A stretch of 64,000 nt of DNA from Filimonas effusa (lineage in GTDB: Bacteria; Bacteroidota; Bacteroidia; Chitinophagales; Chitinophagaceae). How positions within the stretch are numbered: position 1 is the stretch's first letter; every line of letters starts with the position of its first letter. The position numbers were made by a program, and so were the translations under genes. The notes below the pieces were generated by a model that searched no databases, was not told the DNA's origin, and worked only from the letters and a program-made list of their open reading frames with translations. The DNA is taken from contig NZ_SDHZ01000001.1 of NCBI RefSeq assembly GCF_004118675.1, positions 248,001 through 312,000 on the forward strand, given 5' to 3'. Positions 17,075-26,413 of the stretch are shown piece by piece.

Positions 17075-18175
17075 ATGATACAAAGCAGATTAGTAGAATT
17101 AATTGCCAGGAAAAAGGCCGGGGAAATCTCTCCCCCTGAATCTGTGGAGTTGAATGCTTTGCTAAAGGATGACGAAGAGGCGCAGTTGATGCTGCACAAA
17201 GCCGATCTGATATGGAATGCGTTGCTGGAGCCGGGTGGAACTGAGGTTGACTATGTTGACGAGCGGTGGGATAAGCTGAGTCGTCGTTTGCAGGAGAATA
17301 GTACAAAAGAGATAAAGATGCAACCTGTTTCCAGTAGGAGGTTGCTGCGTTATTCTATTGCCGCTTCTGTTGCGGCTGCTGTTTTAACCGGCGCCGTTAT
17401 TCTATTTAATGCCGGACGTTCGGGGATGAAGCCGAAACAGAATATTGTGTCTACCAAAAACGGTTCGAGAACTAAAATTGAATTACCTGACGGGTCGGCG
17501 GTATGGCTTAATACGGGCAGTAAGCTTATTTACAGTGATGCTTTTGGGGAGGACCTGCGTGAAGTGCATTTGTCGGGAGAGGCATTCTTTGACGTTGCCA
17601 AAGATGCGGCGCACCCGTTTATTATACATGCGAATGAAATAGATATAAAGGTGCTGGGTACGGCTTTTAATGTACGTGCTTACCCCGATGATAAAAGAAC
17701 GGAAGCGACGCTTATACGCGGGTTAATCGAGGTCTCGTTTAAGGACCGGCCTGCTGACAGGTTATATCTTAAGCCTAATGAGAAGATCTCTGTAATGAAC
17801 GGAGAGATACGAAGCCAGGTACGGGACGATTTACCAGGGGCTGCTATTGCTTCTTCTCCGGGTAAAAGTGCTGACGAGCCTGTTATTTCTTTTTCCCGTG
17901 TAACTTATCAGTCGCCACGCGATAGCACAATATTGGAGACCGCCTGGATAAAGAACAGGTTTGTTTTCAGGAATAAATCGTTTGAAGAATTAATAAAGGA
18001 TATGGAGCGCTGGTACAACGTATGCATTGAATGTAAAAATCCTGAGCTGTTGCTGCAACACTTTACAGGTTCTTTTTATCATGAGTCTGTGGCGGAAGCC
18101 TTGGATATATTAAAGCTTTCCTATCCTTTCCATTATACTATTGATAAGAATCAGAATTCAGTTGTGATTCAATAA
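17075..18175 (+). CDS. FecR-family anti-sigma factor
   Basis: A 366-residue single-pass inner-membrane protein. The cytoplasmic N-terminus (about 1-90) starts with the DUF4880-like sigma-binding region. One membrane helix lies at about 91-112 (YSIAASVAAAVLTGAVILF). The periplasmic FecR domain (about 125-230) includes TKIELPDGSAVWLNTGSKL and the GEAFFDVA motif, and a C-terminal STN-like DUF4974 region includes FRNKSFEELIKDMERWYNV. It should receive a signal from the STN domain of the SusC at 18377 and control an ECF sigma factor. The only sigma gene in the window is at 11884, not adjacent. SusC follows after 201 nt. Confidence 0.93.
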   Translation: MIQSRLVELIARKKAGEISPPESVELNALLKDDEEAQLMLHKADLIWNALLEPGGTEVDYVDERWDKLSRRLQENSTKEIKMQPVSSRRLLRYSIAASVAAAVLTGAVILFNAGRSGMKPKQNIVSTKNGSRTKIELPDGSAVWLNTGSKLIYSDAFGEDLREVHLSGEAFFDVAKDAAHPFIIHANEIDIKVLGTAFNVRAYPDDKRTEATLIRGLIEVSFKDRPADRLYLKPNEKISVMNGEIRSQVRDDLPGAAIASSPGKSADEPVISFSRVTYQSPRDSTILETAWIKNRFVFRNKSFEELIKDMERWYNVCIECKNPELLLQHFTGSFYHESVAEALDILKLSYPFHYTIDKNQNSVVIQ

Positions 18176-18376
18176 TACTTGCCCAATACGCCATATGATT
18201 GTAAAAAAACCAATAAACGATTGCCTATGAGTACTTGCACATAAATACAAAATCACGCAAACAAAAACGGGAAATGCGCTAACATCTCCCGTGCAAAAAC
18301 AGTTTATAAAAGGCCACGCTCTTTTTGGAAGGAGGGATGTGACCTCTATTGTCTAAACCGAATTCAAAACTAAATT

Positions 18377-21300
18377 ATGAAAAAAATGGAACTGGAATAT
18401 GCTTTTCCACGGAAAAGCATATTGTGGAAAACAATTGTGCTTATGAAATTAACCTTGATTTTAACACTTGTTTTTTGCCTTCATGCCTCTGCCAGCGTTC
18501 TCTCTCAGCAAACCATTAGCATTAAGGTGAAAAAGAAACCGCTCACCAAAGTATTGCTGGAAATAGAACAAAAGACCGACTACCGTTTCCTTTTTAACAA
18601 CGAGTCGATGCCCTCCGATAAAATGGTGGACCTGGATGTAAAGGATGAGCAGATCTCGAAAGTAATGGACCAGGTATTGGCCAATACTCCGCTCACTTAC
18701 AAGATCATTGATGAACATGTGATCGTAATTATGATGGCCGCCGCCAGGAAAGATAAGGTCCGGGGAAGAGTGGTTGACGCAAAAGGACAGCCTGTTCAGG
18801 GGGTGTCGGTTGTTGAAAAAGGCACTGCCAATGGCGCACTTACCGATGCCGAAGGATGGGTCACCTTGAATGTTAATGATCCCGCTACCGCGGTACTGGA
18901 ATTCAAAGCCCTTAATTACGAGTTGACGGAATATACGCTCTCTGGTAAATCGGAATTTTCAATCGTGCTTAAAGATGCCGTCGCCGGGTTGGATGAGATT
19001 GTCGTGATCGGTTATGGCTCTCAGAAAAGAAGTAGCGTAACGGCAGCTGTATCCTCTGTTAAGGCCGACGTTATTGCAACCACTTCTGCCGGCCGTATCG
19101 ACCAGGCCTTGCAGGGCAGGACGCCCGGCGTTTCTGTACTGCCGGTTTCAGGCTCGCCCGGAAGCCCCATTAAAATAAATATCAGGGGCGTTGGCACAAA
19201 CGGATCAGGCGATCCCCTGTATATTATTGATGGCGTAAGGGCGGGTGGTATCGAATACCTCGATCCCTCCGAAATAGCAACCGTAGACGTGCTGAAAGAT
19301 GCCTCTGCGGCTATCTATGGTATGGATGGCGCCAATGGTGTAATTATCATTACCACAAAAACCGGTAAAAAGAACTCATCGGAGATCAGCTACAATATGC
19401 AATATGCCCGCCAGTCGGTAGGTAAGAAAATGAAGATGATGAATGCGCAACAATACCAGGAATACCTTACCGCTGCAGGCACCCCGGGAGGCCCTACGCC
19501 CCAGGCCGCAGCTGCCGTGGGTGAAGGTACCCGCTGGATGGATGAAGTGTTTAAAGAAGCGCCGCTGATGCGCCATACACTGGTGTTTAGCGGTGGAACT
19601 GATAAAAGTTCGTACCTGATCGATGGTACTTATTTTACACAGAATGGTATCATAGGTGGTGATAAGGCAAGGTTCGACAGGTACACCGTAAGAATAAATA
19701 CGGAAAACAAAGTGAAGCCCTGGCTCACTATCGGCGAAAGGTTCTCTTATGCCAATTTCAAAAGACAGGGCATTTCGGAAGATGATGAGTTTGGTTCGGT
19801 ATTAAGCAGCGCTATAGTAATGGATCCGCTGACACCGGTGGTGTTCCCCGGCGCTTTGTCTGCCAAGGCGCAGGATGCACTTAACGCAGGTTACACTTTG
19901 GTAAAGGATGAGAATGGAAGCTACTATGGTATATCCGATTATGTGTTCGGTGAATACGGCAACCCTTTGGCCATGCTGCGTTCTACCCATAGCAGCACTA
20001 TTCAGAATAAAGTGGTGGGTAGCTTGTATCTGAACCTGGAACCGGTAAAAGATCTGGTACTTACTTCTCGCTACGGTATTGATGCCGCCTTCCAGAAACA
20101 ACACGGCTGGTCGCCTACCTTCTGGTATTCTTCCGAAAAACTCAACACGCTTGCCGGGGGTAATGATAAACAGGACAACTGGTTTAACTGGCAATGGGAA
20201 AACTTTGCCACCTATACCCGCAGGTTCTCCGGTCATAATATGAGTTTCCTCGCAGGTACTTCTATGCGTAAAGTAGGCTGGAACTATGTCGGTGGTTCTT
20301 ATTCAGGCTTGTTCCGCGAAAACGACCCTTTCTCCTATGGCGATAATGTGCCGGATGTACAGGATAGGATTGGCAGCAGCGCCACCATTACAACCCAGGC
20401 TTCTTTTTACGGAAGGGTGACCTATGACTATAATGGTACCTACCTGCTGCAGGCGCTCGTAAGAAGAGATGGCTCTTCCGACTTTGCCGCCGGACATAAA
20501 TGGGCCACTTTCCCTTTCTTCTCCGCTGGTTGGGTAATGTCTAATGAAAAATTCTTCGGCGGCCTGATGGGAGTAGTGAACTACGCAAAACTACGCGCCA
20601 GCTGGGGTAAAAACGGTAGCAGTCTTAACGTTGGACCTGGTAAATGGCAGAACTCCGTTTCTCCTGCCCCTCCCGGCTATCCCAATGCCGGAGGTACCTA
20701 CCTCATCGGCGCTGCCCCTACTAACCTGCCAAATCCTGATCTTACCTGGGAGATCAGTCAGCAGGCCGATTTCGGCATCGACCTGGCCTTCCTGAATAGC
20801 AAACTGAATGTAACTGTCGATTATTATAACAAGAAAACAAAGAACCTTATTACACCCGGGGCGGGTATCACACCGCTTTTTGCCGGAAATACCCTTAGCC
20901 TCGTGAACAGTGGTGATGTATTGAACAGGGGATGGGAGTTTGATGTTTCTTTCAAAGGCGGACGTAACAATGGCTTCCGTTACGAAATAGGAGGTAACCT
21001 GTCTACCATTCACAACGAAGTACTTTCTATCAACAGGTTCGTGAATCAGATCAATGGAGCCGGCGTTGGTACCGGTTGGACCGCCTCCATCTTCCAGCCT
21101 GGTTACCCTGTCTGGTATTTTATCGGCTATAAAACAGACGGTATTTTCCAGAATCAGCAACAAATCAATGAATATATCTCCAAATCAGGGATCACAGGGT
21201 ATACACCCAAGCCCGGTGATCCTATTGTGTTGGACTGGAATGGCGACAAACAGATCAGCCCCGCCGATCAAACTTATATGGGAAGTCCTCATCCCAAGTT

Positions 21301-21775
21301 CGTGTATGGCTTCCGCGTGAACATGTCCTATAAAGGATTTGATATCATTGCCTTCTTACAGGGACAATATGGTAATGATATCCTGATGGGCTTTAACCGT
21401 ACCGACCGCCCAACAGCCAATAAACCCGCCTTCTTTTACGACAGGCGCTGGACCGGCGACGGAAGTACCAACTCCTGGTTTGCACCCAATACCAACAGCA
21501 TTTACGTGTACAACAGTGACAGGATGATCTTTAAAGGCTCTTATGCCCGCCTGCGTCAGCTGCAGTTAGGATATACTTTACCCAAAACCGTTGCTGACAA
21601 AGCGCACCTGCATAACGTAAGGATCTATATTTCTCTCGACGACTTCTTCACTTTCACCCATTATCCCGGGCTTGATCCTGAAGCAGGCAGTAATGATAAT
21701 AATAGCCTTGGTATTGACAGAGGGGTGTATCCTATTCCCAGAAAAGCCATGGTAGGCCTTTCCTTAAGTTTTTAA
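18377..21775 (+). CDS. SusC/RagA-family TonB-linked outer membrane protein with STN domain
   Basis: A 1132-residue transducer-type SusC. After a signal sequence (to about residue 42) it has an STN (secretin/TonB N-terminal) domain (about 43-118), a carboxypeptidase-regulatory-like domain (about 130-205), a plug (about 210-325) and a barrel to the C-terminal Phe. The STN domain is the part that talks to a FecR anti-sigma, and fecR lies just upstream, so the pair probably forms a substrate-responsive regulatory loop. SusD follows after 20 nt. No glycosidase gene is next to it, so the substrate is open. The protein begins at an ATG with an extended cytosolic N-terminus typical of this subfamily. 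Confidence 0.95.
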   Translation: MKKMELEYAFPRKSILWKTIVLMKLTLILTLVFCLHASASVLSQQTISIKVKKKPLTKVLLEIEQKTDYRFLFNNESMPSDKMVDLDVKDEQISKVMDQVLANTPLTYKIIDEHVIVIMMAAARKDKVRGRVVDAKGQPVQGVSVVEKGTANGALTDAEGWVTLNVNDPATAVLEFKALNYELTEYTLSGKSEFSIVLKDAVAGLDEIVVIGYGSQKRSSVTAAVSSVKADVIATTSAGRIDQALQGRTPGVSVLPVSGSPGSPIKINIRGVGTNGSGDPLYIIDGVRAGGIEYLDPSEIATVDVLKDASAAIYGMDGANGVIIITTKTGKKNSSEISYNMQYARQSVGKKMKMMNAQQYQEYLTAAGTPGGPTPQAAAAVGEGTRWMDEVFKEAPLMRHTLVFSGGTDKSSYLIDGTYFTQNGIIGGDKARFDRYTVRINTENKVKPWLTIGERFSYANFKRQGISEDDEFGSVLSSAIVMDPLTPVVFPGALSAKAQDALNAGYTLVKDENGSYYGISDYVFGEYGNPLAMLRSTHSSTIQNKVVGSLYLNLEPVKDLVLTSRYGIDAAFQKQHGWSPTFWYSSEKLNTLAGGNDKQDNWFNWQWENFATYTRRFSGHNMSFLAGTSMRKVGWNYVGGSYSGLFRENDPFSYGDNVPDVQDRIGSSATITTQASFYGRVTYDYNGTYLLQALVRRDGSSDFAAGHKWATFPFFSAGWVMSNEKFFGGLMGVVNYAKLRASWGKNGSSLNVGPGKWQNSVSPAPPGYPNAGGTYLIGAAPTNLPNPDLTWEISQQADFGIDLAFLNSKLNVTVDYYNKKTKNLITPGAGITPLFAGNTLSLVNSGDVLNRGWEFDVSFKGGRNNGFRYEIGGNLSTIHNEVLSINRFVNQINGAGVGTGWTASIFQPGYPVWYFIGYKTDGIFQNQQQINEYISKSGITGYTPKPGDPIVLDWNGDKQISPADQTYMGSPHPKFVYGFRVNMSYKGFDIIAFLQGQYGNDILMGFNRTDRPTANKPAFFYDRRWTGDGSTNSWFAPNTNSIYVYNSDRMIFKGSYARLRQLQLGYTLPKTVADKAHLHNVRIYISLDDFFTFTHYPGLDPEAGSNDNNSLGIDRGVYPIPRKAMVGLSLSF

Positions 21776-21795
21776 TCACATTAAAACACGACGCA

Positions 21796-23322
21796 ATGAA
21801 TCAACTACTAAGAAATATAATGGCTGCGGCGGGAATAACATTCCTTATAGGTGCAGCAGGCTGCAGTAAATTCCTGGATCAGCCGGTGAATGGCATTCTG
21901 CCGGAAGATGAGTTTTATAAAACCGATAACGATGCCGTACAGGCTACTACCGCCGTATATGACATGATGCAAACCGATTATAACACCGTTTGGGGTAGCT
22001 TGTATATGGTAAAGCTCATGTTGTCCGATGAAAGTAATGCCGGTGGCAGTGGCCCGGGCGATCAGCCGGGTTACCAGGATCTTGACCTGTTCCGTCACGA
22101 TAGCCAGAACGATAAAGTGTATTGGACCTGGCGTATGTGTTACTACACTATCTACAGGGCCAATAAGGTGATTGCCAAAGTAACGCCCGATAACGACCTT
22201 CGCAAAAGATTGATAGCAGAAGCTAAAGCTTTACGCGCTTACAATTATCTCGACCTGGTAACATTATGGGGCGACGTTCCCATGGTGCTGGGTGATATCG
22301 CTCCCGCCGATTATACAAAAACGCCTCGTGCAGCAAAGGCCGATGTATATGCCCAGATAGTAAAAGACTTGCAGGAGGCCATTCCATTATTGCCTGTGAA
22401 AAGCGCTTATTCAGCCGGCGACCGTTTCCGGGCTTCGAAAGGTATGGCCCAGGCGACGCTGGGGAAAGCTTATCTCTACCAGCAAAAATGGGCCGATGCC
22501 GTTACCCAGTTCGAACTGGTGATCAACTCTCATGAATACGGCCTCGAGTCTTCTGTTGCCAAAGTATTCTCCAGGAGCGGTGAGTTTGGATTGGAGTCTA
22601 TCTTCGAGCTCTCTTACGATAGCGGCCAGAGTTACGACTGGGGAAACTTCCCATGGGATAAAAGACCCGAAAGTAATATTCATATCCAGCTGATGGGCCC
22701 CAGATCAGATTATTATACCAAAGCACCGGGCGACTCTTTAGTGGCAGGTTGGGGATTTAACCGTCCTAAAAAGAAACTCTTTGATGTTTATATAGCAGCA
22801 AATGATGTCGACAGGAGAAAAAGCACCATTATGTCGGAGACAGAACTGAAAGCGGCAGGCGGCAACTGGAGCGCACCCAATGACTACGAGTATGAAGGTT
22901 ACTTTCAGCGCAAGTATGGCTCCTTTAGTACACAAACCAATTCATCGGGAAGTGCTATTGCCGAATTGAACTACGGCACCAACTGGCGCCTTATCAGGTA
23001 TGCCGACGTTTTGCTGATGGCGGCAGAGGCACAGTACAGAGCGGGTGGCGAAGGACAGAGCCGTACCTATCTGAATCTTGTAAGAAACAGGTCTAACCTG
23101 GTTTCCATTCAGCCCGCAGGAACAGCCCTGTTCAATGCTATTGTCACAGAACGGCAGATGGAACTGGCTTTTGAAGGCTTCCGCTTTATTGATCTTGTTC
23201 GCTGGGGACTGGCTGAACAGGAGTTGGGAAGTCTGGGCTTTAAAAAAGGCAAAAATGAACTATTGCCTATTCCGGATCAGGATGTGAAAACAGCAGGATT
23301 GCCGCAGAATAGTATGTATTAA
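21796..23322 (+). CDS. SusD/RagB-family lipoprotein
   Basis: A 508-residue lipoprotein (Cys23 in GAAGC). Family signatures include LIAEAKALRAYNYLDLVTLWG in the N-terminal TPR region and ERQMELAFEGFRFIDLVRWG near the C-terminus. It is the surface binding partner of the STN-type SusC, 20 nt upstream. The next gene, a penicillin-acylase-type hydrolase, starts 182 nt later on the same strand and may or may not belong to the unit. Confidence 0.95.
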   Translation: MNQLLRNIMAAAGITFLIGAAGCSKFLDQPVNGILPEDEFYKTDNDAVQATTAVYDMMQTDYNTVWGSLYMVKLMLSDESNAGGSGPGDQPGYQDLDLFRHDSQNDKVYWTWRMCYYTIYRANKVIAKVTPDNDLRKRLIAEAKALRAYNYLDLVTLWGDVPMVLGDIAPADYTKTPRAAKADVYAQIVKDLQEAIPLLPVKSAYSAGDRFRASKGMAQATLGKAYLYQQKWADAVTQFELVINSHEYGLESSVAKVFSRSGEFGLESIFELSYDSGQSYDWGNFPWDKRPESNIHIQLMGPRSDYYTKAPGDSLVAGWGFNRPKKKLFDVYIAANDVDRRKSTIMSETELKAAGGNWSAPNDYEYEGYFQRKYGSFSTQTNSSGSAIAELNYGTNWRLIRYADVLLMAAEAQYRAGGEGQSRTYLNLVRNRSNLVSIQPAGTALFNAIVTERQMELAFEGFRFIDLVRWGLAEQELGSLGFKKGKNELLPIPDQDVKTAGLPQNSMY

Positions 23323-23504
23323 GCGTTTACTGACCATTAAATTCCTCCCCCTGGCAGGGCTAATCCGTTTATTGCTACATGGATGGCCCGCGCCAGGGTT
23401 TTATCTTTTTAAACCTGTCCTTCGTTTTGGTTTGTATAACCGGGAAAACATAATTATATTGCCGCTTGTATTTATCCTTGATTGTAAATGTTTAACGGGC
23501 TCCC

Positions 23505-26006
23505 ATGAGAGTAATACCCTCTATCCTTTGCGCTGCAATAACGACAGGGCTGGTACTGGTACTGAATGTACAGTTACCTGTTGGTGGAACTAAAACGCCA
23601 CGGTTGGGGGCGTTTTTGTCGCCGCAAAAAGGATTCTGGCAAAATGCAGAAGATACTTCCATAAAATACCAGCTGCAATTGGCTTCCGATAAGTTACAAG
23701 GGAAAGTGGAAGTGTACTTCGACGATCGCCTTGTCCCTCACGTTTATGCCAGTCAGGAAAACGATGCCTATTTTGTTCAGGGATACCTGCATGCTAAGTT
23801 CAGGTTATGGCAAATGGAATTCCAGACCTATGCTGCTGCCGGAAGATTAAGTGAGATCATGGGAGAAGAATCCGGTGGCACCAATTTCGTTAAAATAGAT
23901 AAGATGTTCCGCAGGCTCGGAATGGTATATGCAGCAGAAAGAAGCCTGGAACAAATGGAAGCAGACAGCACCACAAAAAGTCAGTGCGATGCTTATACCG
24001 CAGGTGTAAATACCTATATCAGCTCTTTGTCGGAAGAAGACTACCCGGTTGAATACAAACTGCTCGACTATAAGCCCGAACTATGGACCAACCTCAAAAC
24101 CGCGCTCTTCCTGAAATTCATGTCGTACGACCTTGCCGGCTTTGAAGAAGACTTCGAACATACCAATGCTCGTTCTGTTTTTACAAAGCAGGAGTTTGAA
24201 GCGTTGTATCCTTATGGTGGAGCGCTTACCGATCCTATTATCCCTAAAGGGGCAGTATACTATGATCCTGAAGATCGTATGCCAATACCGGCGCTGGCCG
24301 ATTCCTTGTATTTTTTATACAAACCCGCAGCAGTAGCTGCTGTGCCCGATACCACAAAGCCGGCAGCTGTGCCCGATACTACTGTGAAGCCCGATAAAGC
24401 CAATGGTAGTAACAACTGGGCTTTGAGCGGCAGTAAAACACTTAGCGGAAGACCTATCCTTTGTAACGACCCGCATTTGGGATTGGGATTACCTTCTTTA
24501 TGGTACGAAATGCAGATCTCTACGCCAAGATATAACGCCTATGGCGTTTCTTTTCCCGGCGCTCCTGCTATCATTATCGGTTTTAACGACCAATGTGCTT
24601 TTGGATTTACCAATTCATCACGTGATGTAAGAGACTACTACGAGATCCGCTTTAAAGATAAATCGATGAAAGAATACTGGTATAACGGCGGCTGGCAACG
24701 TACCACTTTCAGAGACGAAGTGATTAAGGTGAAAGGTGGTAGCGATCGTGTTGAACATATTGCGATGACGGTATGGGGCCCTGTTATGTACGACGCCAGC
24801 TATCCCGATCCCCTGGGAACAGGTAAAGCCTACGCCTGTAAATGGAAAGCGCATGAACCCAGCAACGAACTGCGTACTTTTACATTACTTGACGGCGCAA
24901 AAGGATATATCGATTATCTGGATGCCTTGTCTACTTATAAAACTCCCGGTCAAAACATGCTCTTTGCTGCCAAATCAGGCGATATCGCCATTCGCCAGCA
25001 AGGCGAATTCCCCGCAAAATGGAGACGCCAGGGCGATTTTGTAATGCCGGGCGACGACAGCACTTTTGCCTGGAGAAGAGATATTGATGCAGAAGAGAAC
25101 CTTACCTTCTTTAACCCTTCGCGCGGCTTCCTTAGCAGTGCCAACCAATACGCTTACGATACCATTTATCCATACTATCTCGGCGGATCCTACGAGGTGT
25201 TCAGGGGCATGATCATCAACCGCTACCTGCAAAGCATGGAACAGGCTACTGTTGCCGATATGGAACGTATGCAAACAGATAATTATAATGTGTTTGCAGA
25301 GCTGGCGCGCCCAGTATTACTAAACTATCTCAACGAGTCGATGCTGAATGCCGACGAAAAGAAATATGTCGATATTGTTCGCGCATGGAACCTGCGTAAC
25401 GATGCCAGGGAAAAAGGCCCTACCGTGTTTAAAATATGGTGGGATAGCCTTGCCGTTTGCATCTATGGCGATGAATTGGCGCAGTCCCGTAAACCTATGC
25501 CATGGCCCGAAAAAGTAACATTGCTCGAAGGAATGCTCCAGGGACCGGCTTACCAGTTTGCCGATGATATCACAACCCCCGATGTAAAAGAATCTGTTGC
25601 CGAAATGGTAATGAAAGCTTACAAGCAGGTGGTGCCGGTATTAAAAGAAACAGAAAGCAGGCAAAAGCTGGAATGGGGTACCTATCTCGATGCGGGTGTG
25701 CGCCACCTGTTGAAACTACCCGCGTTAAGCCGTTTGCACCTGAACAGCGGGGGAGGAGAAGGTATTATCAATGCCATGAAACAACACCATGGCCCCAGCT
25801 GGCGCATGATAGTAGAACTTACAGATAGAACGAACGCCTATGGTGTCTATCCCGGAGGACAGCAGGGGAACCCTGGTAGCAAATATTATGATAGCTTTGT
25901 CGATACCTGGAACACAGGTAGATATTATAAACTCCAGATCCTGGACAAGGAAACCATTAAAAAATATAAAGGACTGTCAGGCATAATGACATTCAGTAAA
26001 TCTTAA
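23505..26006 (+). CDS. Penicillin-acylase-family (S45) Ntn hydrolase
   Basis: An 833-residue secreted or periplasmic amidase precursor. A hydrophobic N-terminus serves as signal. The small-subunit region ends in a low-complexity Pro/Ala/Asp/Thr linker (about 270-300). Autocleavage would then expose Ser302 of GSNNWALSG as the N-terminal nucleophile of the large subunit. NDPHLGLGLPSLWYE and the later GFTNSSRDVRDYYEIRF block are typical of the family. Members hydrolyse penicillins, acyl-homoserine lactones or other N-acyl amides, and the substrate cannot be predicted here. It follows the STN-type SusC/SusD pair and is 10 nt upstream of a small membrane protein gene. Confidence 0.92.
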   Translation: MRVIPSILCAAITTGLVLVLNVQLPVGGTKTPRLGAFLSPQKGFWQNAEDTSIKYQLQLASDKLQGKVEVYFDDRLVPHVYASQENDAYFVQGYLHAKFRLWQMEFQTYAAAGRLSEIMGEESGGTNFVKIDKMFRRLGMVYAAERSLEQMEADSTTKSQCDAYTAGVNTYISSLSEEDYPVEYKLLDYKPELWTNLKTALFLKFMSYDLAGFEEDFEHTNARSVFTKQEFEALYPYGGALTDPIIPKGAVYYDPEDRMPIPALADSLYFLYKPAAVAAVPDTTKPAAVPDTTVKPDKANGSNNWALSGSKTLSGRPILCNDPHLGLGLPSLWYEMQISTPRYNAYGVSFPGAPAIIIGFNDQCAFGFTNSSRDVRDYYEIRFKDKSMKEYWYNGGWQRTTFRDEVIKVKGGSDRVEHIAMTVWGPVMYDASYPDPLGTGKAYACKWKAHEPSNELRTFTLLDGAKGYIDYLDALSTYKTPGQNMLFAAKSGDIAIRQQGEFPAKWRRQGDFVMPGDDSTFAWRRDIDAEENLTFFNPSRGFLSSANQYAYDTIYPYYLGGSYEVFRGMIINRYLQSMEQATVADMERMQTDNYNVFAELARPVLLNYLNESMLNADEKKYVDIVRAWNLRNDAREKGPTVFKIWWDSLAVCIYGDELAQSRKPMPWPEKVTLLEGMLQGPAYQFADDITTPDVKESVAEMVMKAYKQVVPVLKETESRQKLEWGTYLDAGVRHLLKLPALSRLHLNSGGGEGIINAMKQHHGPSWRMIVELTDRTNAYGVYPGGQQGNPGSKYYDSFVDTWNTGRYYKLQILDKETIKKYKGLSGIMTFSKS

Positions 26007-26016
26007 ACAGCACTCC

Positions 26017-26355
26017 ATGAAATTTGCAGTGGCAACTGTTCTAACAGCATTATTAGGCTTTACAGCTCCCTTGTTTTTACCTTGGTGGTGTTTTGCTGTT
26101 ACTTCACTCGTGATTGCCTACACTATTCACCAGAAGCCATTATGGGCTTTTGTCTCCGGATTTACAGGCCTTTTCCTGGTATGGGGTGTTTACGCCTGGT
26201 TTATCGACAGGCAAAATGGGCATATTCTGTCCCAGAAAATAGGCCCTATCCTGAAACTGGGTTCTTCCTCGCTGCTCCTGGTCATTGTTACCGGCCTGGT
26301 GGCAGGACTTGTTTCCGGAATGGGAGCCCTGACAGGAAGTTTTGCAAGGAAATAG
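26017..26355 (+). CDS. Small integral membrane protein, unknown function
   Basis: A 112-residue protein with about four hydrophobic segments (around 3-18, 22-38, 42-62 and 80-105), a Trp-rich WAFVSGFTGLFLVWGVYAWF stretch and a Gly-rich last helix. No family was recognised. It starts 10 nt after the acylase gene, so it is probably cotranscribed with it, and it precedes the DUF5686 gene by 58 nt. It may be an accessory membrane factor for one of these neighbours, but there is no direct evidence. Confidence 0.7.
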   Translation: MKFAVATVLTALLGFTAPLFLPWWCFAVTSLVIAYTIHQKPLWAFVSGFTGLFLVWGVYAWFIDRQNGHILSQKIGPILKLGSSSLLLVIVTGLVAGLVSGMGALTGSFARK

Positions 26356-26413
26356 GCTTTTAGGCTATATTGTTCCCCATATTGGCAGGTAATTTGGTTG
26401 TCATTAAGCTAAT

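Noticed and set aside
23372-23593. 73-codon frame upstream of the acylase
   Set aside because: It overlaps the start of the well-supported acylase gene in another frame and has no recognisable features.
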